From the NCBI RefSeq assembly GCF_900580865.1, contig NZ_UTBZ01000060.1, positions 1 to 64,000 of the forward strand: a stretch of 64,000 nucleotides of DNA, read 5' to 3'. The first letter of the stretch is position 1, and each line of letters starts with the position of its first letter. This stretch comes from Pseudomonas viridiflava (lineage in GTDB: Bacteria; Pseudomonadota; Gammaproteobacteria; Pseudomonadales; Pseudomonadaceae). The notes beneath the pieces were generated by a model. It saw only the letters and a program-made list of their open reading frames with translations, was not told the DNA's origin and searched no databases. Below are positions 17,803 through 24,629 of this stretch, piece after piece. Both the position numbers and the translations under genes were made by a program.

Positions 17803-18918
17803 ATGACTTTCGACTCCCCCCTCAGCGCCTGGCAACACGCCGTGCAACACAAGGGCTTCATCCAGGATGAAGCTCAGGAACATGCGGTCTGGGCGCTGCA
17901 AAAATGTCACGAAGCCCTGCACGCCGATGCCCGTTCGGTCAGCGGCGTTTATCTGTGGGGCCCGGTCGGGCGTGGCAAGACCTGGCTGATGGATCAGTTC
18001 TATCAGAGCCTGCGGGTGCCGGCGCGACGCCAACACTTTCATCACTTCATGGGCTGGGTGCATCAGCGATCGTTCCAGTTGACCGGGATTGCCGATCCGT
18101 TGCGCGCGCTGGCCAAAGAGCTGGCAGCCGAGGTGCGGGTGCTGTGCTTCGATGAGCTGTTCGTCAACGACATCGGTGACGCGATCATTCTCGGGCGGTT
18201 GTTTCAGGTGATGTTCGACGAAGGCGTGGTGATCGTTTGCACCTCCAATCTGCCGCCGGATGATCTGTACGCCGATGGCTTCAACCGCGACCGCTTTGTA
18301 CCGGCAATTGCCGCGATCAAAGCGCATATGCAAGTGGTTGCGGTGAATGGCGCCGAGGATCATCGACTGCATCCGGGGGCAGGCCTGCAACGTTACTTTG
18401 TGGCGACGTCTGCGGTCAGTGCACTGGATGAAATCTTTCAGGCACTCACCGCCGGGCAACCGGCCAGCGCCGAGCCGGTGGCGGTCGGGCATCGCCAGTT
18501 GAACGTGGTGCAGGCCAGTGAAACGGTGGTGTGGTGCCGCTACGCCGATCTCTGCGAGCAGCCCTTCGCCGCCATGGATTTCATCGCGCTGTGCGACCGC
18601 TACACGGCTATTCTGTTGAGCGAGGTGCCCAACCTGAGCGCACAGAAACGCGAAGGGCGCATCGCGCGCGGCACTGAGGACGGCGCGCAACGTGTGGTGG
18701 CCGGTGACCGCGAGTTGCCGCAATTGTCGGTTCACGACGATGGCGTGCGGCGTTTCATCGCGCTGGTCGACGAGTGCTATGACCGCAAAGTGCCGCTGTA
18801 CATCGAGGCGCAAGTACCGATGGATGCGCTGTACACCGAGGGTTATCTGGAATTCCCGTTCCGCCGTACCCTCAGTCGCTTGCAGGAGATGCAGCTGCAG
18901 CGTTTTGCCGAAGCTTGA
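17803..18918 (+). CDS. zapE: ZapE/AFG1-like ATPase
   Basis: A 371-residue AAA-type ATPase. Walker A is GPVGRGKT (residues 53-60), Walker B is VLCFDELFVND and the sensor region is VIVCTSNLPPDDLYADGF. RYTAILLSEVPNLSA and LYIEAQVPMDALYTEGYLEF are family-specific C-terminal segments. ZapE in E. coli associates with the divisome and FtsZ under stress; the eukaryotic relative AFG1/LACE1 acts in mitochondrial protein turnover. Pseudomonads usually carry more than one paralogue, so this may not be the primary ZapE. ATG at 17803 fits the family N-terminus. dinB-like gene follows after 16 bases, probably in one transcript. Confidence 0.87.
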   Translation: MTFDSPLSAWQHAVQHKGFIQDEAQEHAVWALQKCHEALHADARSVSGVYLWGPVGRGKTWLMDQFYQSLRVPARRQHFHHFMGWVHQRSFQLTGIADPLRALAKELAAEVRVLCFDELFVNDIGDAIILGRLFQVMFDEGVVIVCTSNLPPDDLYADGFNRDRFVPAIAAIKAHMQVVAVNGAEDHRLHPGAGLQRYFVATSAVSALDEIFQALTAGQPASAEPVAVGHRQLNVVQASETVVWCRYADLCEQPFAAMDFIALCDRYTAILLSEVPNLSAQKREGRIARGTEDGAQRVVAGDRELPQLSVHDDGVRRFIALVDECYDRKVPLYIEAQVPMDALYTEGYLEFPFRRTLSRLQEMQLQRFAEA

Positions 18919-18934
18919 ATGAACAGGGGCCGAC

Positions 18935-19516
18935 ATGAGCCAAGCGTTATCCCATCATTTGCTGACCATGGCTTATCAGAATGCCTGGGCCAATCATCGG
19001 CTGGCCAAGGCCTGGACGCAGCTCGGTGCGGCGGATCTGGCGGCGCCTCGGGTGAGTTTTTTTCCGAGCATTCGTCTGACCCTCAATCACATCCTCACCT
19101 GCGACTGGTTCTACGTCGATGCGCTGGAGCGCGAGCTGCGCGGAGTTGAACCTCACCCCGATTGCTACGTGTTTTTCAATGTGGACGAGCCGTTTACCGG
19201 CGGCCCGCAACTGCGCGAAGAGCAGGCTCACGTTGATCGGCGGCTGATTGCTTATTGCGAGCAGATGCGCGATGCCGATCTGCCCCGGATCGTCACCATC
19301 GCCCGTGATACGCCGCAGCACGACAGTCGTTTGCGCATGCTGTCGCATTTGTTCGAGCATCAGATCCATCACCGTGGTCAGGTGCACGCGATGCTCAGCG
19401 ATACCGCGGTGACGCCGCCGCAACTGGATGAGTTCTTCTGTGTCGGCGAGAGCGGACTGCGCGCCGAGGACTTTGCCGAACTGGGCTGGACTGAAGAGTT
19501 GATCTGGGGGCACTGA
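18935..19516 (+). CDS. DinB-family protein
   Basis: A 193-residue four-helix-bundle protein of the DinB/YfiT-like superfamily. The three metal-ligand histidines are in place: the His of LTLNHILTCDWFYVD near residue 50, and two in LSHLFEHQIHHRGQVHAML near residues 130-145. Members include thiol-dependent transferases (for example with mycothiol or glutathione) and DNA-damage-induced proteins of unknown role. No substrate can be assigned. It is 16 bases downstream of zapE on the same strand. Confidence 0.87.
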   Translation: MSQALSHHLLTMAYQNAWANHRLAKAWTQLGAADLAAPRVSFFPSIRLTLNHILTCDWFYVDALERELRGVEPHPDCYVFFNVDEPFTGGPQLREEQAHVDRRLIAYCEQMRDADLPRIVTIARDTPQHDSRLRMLSHLFEHQIHHRGQVHAMLSDTAVTPPQLDEFFCVGESGLRAEDFAELGWTEELIWGH

Positions 19517-19628
19517 TAAAGCAAAAGATCTTTTGCATTTGCGGGTTGCCCGTCCGATCACCCCCGCGCTAAGGTCAGGCAGCCTTTCAGTGCGCACTTT
19601 GCGCGCCGGGGTTTTTGTGTGTTCGGGG

Positions 19629-20132
19629 ATGGAAATGGATTCCGCAGAGATTCTTGTACTTCAAGCCAGCTACAGCAATCCAACGCACGCCGAGGCCATC
19701 GGTATCGTGCTCAATCATTACGCAGAAGACCCGATGGGTGGCGGTCATTCGCTCGACCCTGAGCTGTTGCGTCGGCTGCCCGAAGAGCTGGCCCGGCGCC
19801 CGCATGCGTTCAGCGTACTGGCCTTTGTCGGGGGTGAGCCGGCGGGGCTGGTGAACTGCTTTGAAGGGTTTTCCACGTTTGCCTGCAAACCGTTGGTCAA
19901 CGTCCACGACGTGGCGGTAGTGGGCAAATTCCGCGGCCTCGGCCTGAGCCAGAAAATGCTGCAGAAAGTCGAGGAGATCTCGCGTCAGCGCGGTTGCTGC
20001 AAGATCACCCTTGAAGTGCTCGAAGGCAACGCTGTGGCGCAAGGTTCGTATCGCAAGTTCGGCTTTGCGCCGGGCATGTTCGACCCGGATCACGGGCGCA
20101 TGCAGTTCTGGATCAAGAATCTGCAGGCCTGA
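19629..20132 (+). CDS. GNAT-family N-acetyltransferase
   Basis: A 167-residue acetyltransferase. The acetyl-CoA pyrophosphate loop is HDVAVVGKFRGLGLSQKMLQ (R/Q-x-x-G-x-G/A form), followed by CKITLEVLEGNAVAQGSYRK and FGFAPG, the classic end of a GNAT domain. The substrate is unknown. ATG at 19629 is chosen; an ATG two codons later (19635), preceded by GGGGATGG, is an equally good start. It is followed directly by a tandem array of repeat family A. Confidence 0.85.
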   Translation: MEMDSAEILVLQASYSNPTHAEAIGIVLNHYAEDPMGGGHSLDPELLRRLPEELARRPHAFSVLAFVGGEPAGLVNCFEGFSTFACKPLVNVHDVAVVGKFRGLGLSQKMLQKVEEISRQRGCCKITLEVLEGNAVAQGSYRKFGFAPGMFDPDHGRMQFWIKNLQA

Positions 20133-20135
20133 AAA

Positions 20136-20620
20136 GCCCCTCACCCTAGCCCTCTCCCGGAGGGAGAGGGAACTGACCGAGGTGTTTGGGCAAGGTACGC
20201 CGACCTGAAATATCGAGCCGAACTCAGGTTTGAAAAGCCCACAAATCAGCTCCCTCTCCCTGGGGAGATGGGACTGGCCGAGGTGTTTGGGCAAGGTACG
20301 CCGACCTGAAATATCGAGCCGAACTCAGGTTTGAAAAGCCTGCGAATCAGCTCCCTCTCCCTGGGAGAGGGGACTGGCCGAGGCTTTTGGGCAAGGTACG
20401 CCGACCTGAAATATCGAGCCGAACTCAGGTTTGAAAAGCCTGCGAATCAGCTCCCTCTCCCTGGGAGAGGGGACTGACCGAGGTGTTTGGGCAAGGTACG
20501 CCGACCTGAAATATCGAGCCGAACTCAGGTTTTGAAAAGCATGAAAATCGGCTCCCTTTCCCCCTCGCCCCTTTGGGGAGAGGGCTGGGGTGAGGGGGTT
20601 GGATCTTGCTGACCCAACCC
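20136..20620. repeat. Tandem array of repeat family A, ~100 bp period
   Basis: GTGTTTGGGCAAGGTACGCC with ATATCGAGCCGAACTCAGGT recurs at about 20182, 20282, 20382 (variant) and 20482, giving a period of 100-101 bp. The array starts with CCCTCACCCTAGCCCTCTCC and ends with a copy reading CCCTCGCCCCTTTGGGGAGA GGGCTGGGG in the opposite sense, so the array is bounded by inverted ends. It fills most of the 624-base gap between the GNAT gene and the next small gene. Confidence 0.88.
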
Positions 20621-20668
20621 AATCTGCGAACTCGCGACAGCATAAGGTCACACCCAACTCAGCGCCCA

Positions 20669-20697
20669 TAAAAAAGGCGCCCCATTCAGGGCGCCAA
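20669..20697 (-). terminator. Terminator of the small periplasmic protein gene
   Basis: GGCGCCC and GGGCGCC form a stem around a short loop (CATTCA region). On the minus strand it is followed by TTTTTT. It lies about 60 bases after the stop of the 69-residue gene. Confidence 0.8.
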
Positions 20698-20756
20698 ACT
20701 GTCTTCTCCCGGGCCAGAGCGGAGCCACGGAAGATCCATCGGTTGCTCGCTAATTC

Positions 20757-20966
20757 TCAGTCGCGGTAGGACTCGGTCATTTGCGCCGTCTGATCGGCGG
20801 GAACGCGAATTTCTTTCGCGTTGGCGTCGCTCTTCTGCTCGCTCTGGGCGTGGTGGACCGGGAAATTGTCGTAGTAATAACGCATGCGCTCAGCGCCGCC
20901 CTCGGCGAAGACGCTGGCAGAACCCAGGGCAAACAGCCCGGCAAGCATTGCGGTAGTGATTTTCAT
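20757..20966 (-). CDS. Small secreted protein of unknown function
   Basis: A 69-residue protein with a clear signal peptide (MKITTAMLAGLFALGSASVFA). The mature 48 residues are hydrophilic and include RMRYYYDNFPVHHAQSEQKS and an acidic C-terminus. I do not recognise a family, but a good Shine-Dalgarno (AGGAGG about 7 bases upstream) and a terminator support a real gene. It is probably periplasmic. It lies downstream of the TonB receptor gene's 3' end but is transcribed in the same direction from its own signals. Confidence 0.75.
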   Translation of the reverse strand: MKITTAMLAGLFALGSASVFAEGGAERMRYYYDNFPVHHAQSEQKSDANAKEIRVPADQTAQMTESYRD

Positions 20967-21151
20967 GGTGCCTCCTACTGAACAAGTGGGAGCCGTTCGT
21001 CCATGAAGCAGATCTCGGAAGAGAGTCTGGGTGGCATGAATTAACGCGGGGTTAACGCCCGTTCAGTGTAGGTTTTGCAGCATGTTGCGGGGCGATATCA
21101 GACAGACGCGGCGCACATCAAGCACAGGTGCGCCACGCCCGAGAGGCGGGG

Positions 21152-23398
21152 TCAGAGCTTCCAGTCGAGACTCAGGGTGACGGTGCGTGGGTCACCCCAG
21201 TACACGCCGTTATAGAAGCCGACGTTGTCGTAATACTTTTTGTCGAACAGATTGTTGACGTTCAGTGACGCCGACAGATGCCGGTCGAACGCGTAGCGCG
21301 ACATCAGGTTGACCACGGTGTAGGCGTCCTGACTGATGCGTGTGCGTTCGGTGATGATGCGTCCATTGGCGCCGCGCCCGACCGGGCGGTTGGAGTTGCC
21401 GTAGACGTCGCTCTGCCAGTTGACGGCGCCACCCACGGTCAACGCGTTCCAGTTGCCGGGCAGGCGATAAGCCGTGGCCAGCCGGAACATGTTCAACGGC
21501 TGGTTGGTGTTGCTGCGTTCCTTGTCGCCATTGGCCGAGTGGGTGTAAGTGTAGCCGGCGGTCATGTTCCAGCCATCGAGAACTTCTCCAGACACTTCGG
21601 CTTCGAATCCGTTGACCTTGTTGCCCTTGCCACCACTCTTGTAAAACTCCTCTCCGGTCACCGGGTCTGGCGCCACGGAATCGTCGACCTCGGCGACGTT
21701 GTCCTGTTTGCTCCAGAACAGCGCTGTCGCCACATTCAGGCGCTCGTCCAGCAGGCTGCCCTTGAGGCCCAGCTCGTAATTGCTGCCCACCACCGGTTCA
21801 AGGTATTTGCGACTGCTGTCGCGATTGCTTTGCGGTTTGAAAATGTCGGTGTAGCTGACGTACGCGGTGTATTCCGGCGTCAGGTCGTAGAGCAAACCTG
21901 CGTAGGGTGTCCAGATGTCATTCTGGCGCTGGCTGGTCGCATCAACGCTGCTCAACTGCAATTGGCTGTCGTAGTAACTGTCGCGGCTGGATTCTTCCCA
22001 ACTGCCATAACGGCTACCGAGCACGGCGTGAACTTCGTCGGTAAAACTCAGGCGAGTAGCCAGGTAACCGGCCTTTTGCCGGGTCTTGCTTCGTGAGCCA
22101 TTGCGGTCAGTGACGGTATCGGAAAACCTGGCGATGTCGCTCATGTATTTCCAGTCACGGATGCTGCCGTAATCCGCCGCCTGTGGGCCATCGATCATAT
22201 AAGGCGACTCGGCGCCGCGTTCGGCTTCGCCATAGCCAAACATCATTTCGTGCTCGCGCCCGAACAGCGAGTAGGGGCCGGCGACATTGAAGTCATACAC
22301 TTTCATGGTTTGCTCGCCGAGCATATGGCCCATGTAAGCGCTCATGCCGCTGCGATCGGCCTCGGGAAAACCGCCACCGCCGTAGTAGATCTTGCCGTCG
22401 GTCTCACTTTTGCGGTGGGTGTAGGCGGCCTTCAGATGCCAGCCTCCAGCCAGTTGCTGGTCGACGGTGGCAAACGCGGTTTTGTCCTTCAGCGGCCACG
22501 AACTCCAGGAGGTCGCCATGTTGGTCGACCGGCCAAGACCGGCCTTGCCGCCATCGGCATTCCAATACGGCACCGTGCCCCACGATGAGCCTTGCACGTG
22601 CTTGTTTTGATAGTCGTAGCCGACCGCCAGCACCGTGCTATCCGTCAGATCCGCTTCGAGGATGCCGTAACCGACCTCCCGTTGCAGCGCATAGTGATCA
22701 CGAATCGACTGATTGTCGCGGTAGGCCAGCACCGTGCGCCCGCGCAAGCGCCCGTCGAACGCCAGCGGGCCACCGACGTCGACGTAGCTGTAGTAATTGT
22801 CGTAGCTGCCACCACTGACGCCCGCCAGCGCCTGCAATTGTGCGGTCGGACGCTTGCGCACCATGTTGATGGTGGCCGAGGGATCGCCCGCGCCGGTGGT
22901 CAGTCCGGTGGCGCCGCGAACCACTTCAATGCGGTCATAAATGATGGTGTCAGCGTCGGACTGCATGCGATCGAAGGTGTTGAGCATCCCGTCGATCTGG
23001 AAGTTTTTGATCGTATAACCGCGTGACGAATAGCTCACCCGATCCGAGTCGAGGTGCTGAACCACCACGCCCGTGGTCTGGCGCATGGCTTCGGTCAATG
23101 TACCGAGTTTGAAATCGTCCATCTGCTGACGGGTCACCACAGACACCGATTGCGGGGTTTCCTTGATCGACAGATTCAGCCGCGTCGCCGTGCTCATCGC
23201 CCCCGTGGTGTAGGCGTCGGTGTTCTCGGTGGTGGTGCCGAGGCCTTGCGCGCTGACGTTGGTGGTGGCCAGCTCCAGTGCCGGAGCGGCAGGCTCTGGT
23301 TGCTTTTCAGCGTCGTTTTCAGCCAGCAGATCAACGCTGAAAGCAGCGCTGCAGAGACCCAGGGTGAGGGTCATGGAACGGGTAATGGGCGCGAACAT
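21152..23398 (-). CDS. TonB-dependent siderophore receptor (FhuE/FpvA-like)
   Basis: A 748-residue outer-membrane receptor with a signal peptide of about 26 residues. A TonB-box-like ELATTNVS near residues 42-49 precedes the plug (IKETPQSVSVVTRQQMDD, DRIEVVRGATGLTTGAGDPS ATINMVRKRP) and a 22-strand barrel ending LSLDWKL with a terminal aromatic-containing strand. The plug sequence is of the hydroxamate/pyoverdine type (FhuE, FpvA, PupB). There is no N-terminal STN signalling domain, so it is a pure transporter and not the signalling partner of the FecR-like protein near 3 kb. The ligand cannot be fixed from sequence. A weak Fur-like site lies upstream. Confidence 0.9.
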   Translation of the reverse strand: MFAPITRSMTLTLGLCSAAFSVDLLAENDAEKQPEPAAPALELATTNVSAQGLGTTTENTDAYTTGAMSTATRLNLSIKETPQSVSVVTRQQMDDFKLGTLTEAMRQTTGVVVQHLDSDRVSYSSRGYTIKNFQIDGMLNTFDRMQSDADTIIYDRIEVVRGATGLTTGAGDPSATINMVRKRPTAQLQALAGVSGGSYDNYYSYVDVGGPLAFDGRLRGRTVLAYRDNQSIRDHYALQREVGYGILEADLTDSTVLAVGYDYQNKHVQGSSWGTVPYWNADGGKAGLGRSTNMATSWSSWPLKDKTAFATVDQQLAGGWHLKAAYTHRKSETDGKIYYGGGGFPEADRSGMSAYMGHMLGEQTMKVYDFNVAGPYSLFGREHEMMFGYGEAERGAESPYMIDGPQAADYGSIRDWKYMSDIARFSDTVTDRNGSRSKTRQKAGYLATRLSFTDEVHAVLGSRYGSWEESSRDSYYDSQLQLSSVDATSQRQNDIWTPYAGLLYDLTPEYTAYVSYTDIFKPQSNRDSSRKYLEPVVGSNYELGLKGSLLDERLNVATALFWSKQDNVAEVDDSVAPDPVTGEEFYKSGGKGNKVNGFEAEVSGEVLDGWNMTAGYTYTHSANGDKERSNTNQPLNMFRLATAYRLPGNWNALTVGGAVNWQSDVYGNSNRPVGRGANGRIITERTRISQDAYTVVNLMSRYAFDRHLSASLNVNNLFDKKYYDNVGFYNGVYWGDPRTVTLSLDWKL

Positions 23399-23477
23399 CG
23401 CAGCCGACTCCTTGTCTTCGAGGGAAAAATTCCGTTTGTTCAGAGACGAAGGGTGGGGCCGGGATTTAGTATCAAAC

Positions 23478-23496
23478 GAGAAATATTGTTATTTGA
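23478..23496 (-). promoter_or_regulatory. Weak Fur-box-like sequence upstream of the receptor gene
   Basis: On the minus strand TCAAATAACAATATTTCTC matches the 19-base Fur consensus GATAATGATAATCATTATC at 11 positions by my alignment. It lies about 80-100 bases before the receptor start, where iron repression is expected. The match is modest in AT-rich sequence. Confidence 0.3.
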
Positions 23497-23535
23497 AAGT
23501 GTTTCGGAGGTATGACTCGACCTCGTTTGAAAAGC

Positions 23536-23603
23536 AAAAGATCGCAGCCTTCGGCAGCGCCTGCACCGATCTCAGCAGGCGCTGCCGAAGGCTGCGATCT
23601 TTT
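23536..23603. repeat. REP family C perfect inverted repeat
   Basis: AAAAGATCGCAGCCTTCGGC plus AGCGCCTG faces its exact reverse complement across 12 bases, giving a 28-base perfect stem. It lies between the receptor promoter region and the end of the 88-residue gene, and may also act as the terminator of the latter. Confidence 0.88.
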
Positions 23604-23616
23604 GATCTTGCCGCTA

Positions 23617-23883
23617 TCAGACCCGCAAACGAATCTGCCGGCCCAACACATCCATCACGTCACAGCCGTCACGCAACAACATCGCCGCCGCATGGGCCAG
23701 TTGCTGCACATCGGCACCTTTGGCGGACGAGATATCCAGGCTGGCCAGACTCTCCATCATTTGCGTCACCGCCAGAAAGCGACTGGCTGCGCTGCTGTGC
23801 AAGACATCCAGCGGTGCGTCGGTGGAGACCAGTAACACCGGAATGTTGTCTTCGTTGTGGGTCATCGAAATGTGCGAACTCAT
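23617..23883 (-). CDS. Small hypothetical protein, second of a DUF3077-like pair
   Basis: An 88-residue cytoplasmic protein with a helical centre (AASRFLAVTQMMESLASLDI, then DVQQLAHAAAMLLRDGCDVM). I do not recognise a firm family, although size, composition and pairing suggest the small DUF3077/DUF6124-like proteins common in Pseudomonas. ATGA overlap with the upstream 94-residue gene means translational coupling. GAGGTGAAGC lies directly before the ATG. Function unknown. Confidence 0.7.
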   Translation of the reverse strand: MSSHISMTHNEDNIPVLLVSTDAPLDVLHSSAASRFLAVTQMMESLASLDISSAKGADVQQLAHAAAMLLRDGCDVMDVLGRQIRLRV

Positions 23884-24164
23884 GCTTCACCTCCGGCCTG
23901 CGCGGCGTGCAAACCGGCGACGGAGGCCAGTACCAACGCGCGGGCGGTGGCGAGCATTTGCTGGCTGGCCCAGTGCAGCGAACCGCAGTGTTCCGGGCGG
24001 GTGGCGGTGGGGGCTTGATGGGCGAGGGCTTCGGCGCAGTTGAGGTAAACGGTGGCGTGTTCGAGGGCGTCGAGGAGAGGTATGTCGGGTTGAACGGTGA
24101 AAAGGTGGTGGGCGACGTGGTCGCAGGGGGCGAAGGGGGTGGGTTTTGTGGTTGGGTCGGTCAT
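23880..24164 (-). CDS. DUF3077-like small protein
   Basis: A 94-residue protein with a Pro/Thr-rich N-terminus, then LFTVQPDIPLLDALEHATVY and LNCAEALAHQ, and a final helix GSLHWASQQMLATARALVLA. This ordering (LFxVxPDxxxxxALxxAxxxL ... WAxxxxxxxARAL) is that of the DUF3077 family of Pseudomonas. Its function is unknown; some homologues lie near regulatory or virulence genes. It is the first gene of a two-gene unit, overlapping the next by four bases. Confidence 0.75.
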   Translation of the reverse strand: MTDPTTKPTPFAPCDHVAHHLFTVQPDIPLLDALEHATVYLNCAEALAHQAPTATRPEHCGSLHWASQQMLATARALVLASVAGLHAAQAGGEA

Positions 24165-24629
24165 CGGTGTAGCTCCTTAGTCATCAAGAGCTGCCACCAG
24201 ATCGCCGTCAAACGAATGGGTGGCAACTGTGCGCAGGTTGACGGACCGGTCTAAGGTACCCGGCGCACTCGAAAGTGCCCCGCACACAGTCGCCATTTAG
24301 CTTTGTTTCGAGCACGCGAGCACGCGAGCGCGCTAGCAAAGTTGGAGAACAATGCACACCTTAAAAACCGCCGAGCCGTCAAACCCGATCACGAATGAGT
24401 CGTGACAGGGCGCGAGGATAGGGAGTGAGGGCAGGGCAGTCAACCGCTGCAGTCTGCCGGAGTTTGGCGGGATTTTTTGCAGGGGGCCATGCTATGCGCG
24501 TTGACAGTCTGCCAAGTTTCTCCAACACACAAGATCGCAGCCTGCGGTAGCTCCTACAATAAATTGTTTAGGAGTTACCGAAGGTCGCTATCTTTTAAGA
24601 AAAATTCAGGAGAAGTAGTCTGGCCCCGT
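24165..24629. other. Intergenic stretch, mostly without recognised content
   Basis: It holds the presumed promoter region of the DUF3077-like pair. A segment with ACGCGAGCACGCGAGCGCGC lies near 24315. A diverged REP family C pair (AAGATCGCAGCCTGCGGTAG facing TTACCGAAGGTCGCTATCTT) lies at about 24531-24597. I see no gene. Confidence 0.6.
24531..24597. repeat. Diverged REP pair, family C
   Basis: AAGATCGCAGCCTGCGGTAG with CTCCTACA faces TTAGGAGTTACCGAAGGTCG CTATCTT. Several mismatches between the arms show it is older than the other copies. It lies after the stop of the Ig-like protein gene. Confidence 0.75.

Noticed and set aside
21152..23398. Receptor gene as fpvA, partner of the FecR-like protein
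   Set aside because: It lacks the N-terminal STN signalling domain required for sigma signalling, and is 17 kb away.
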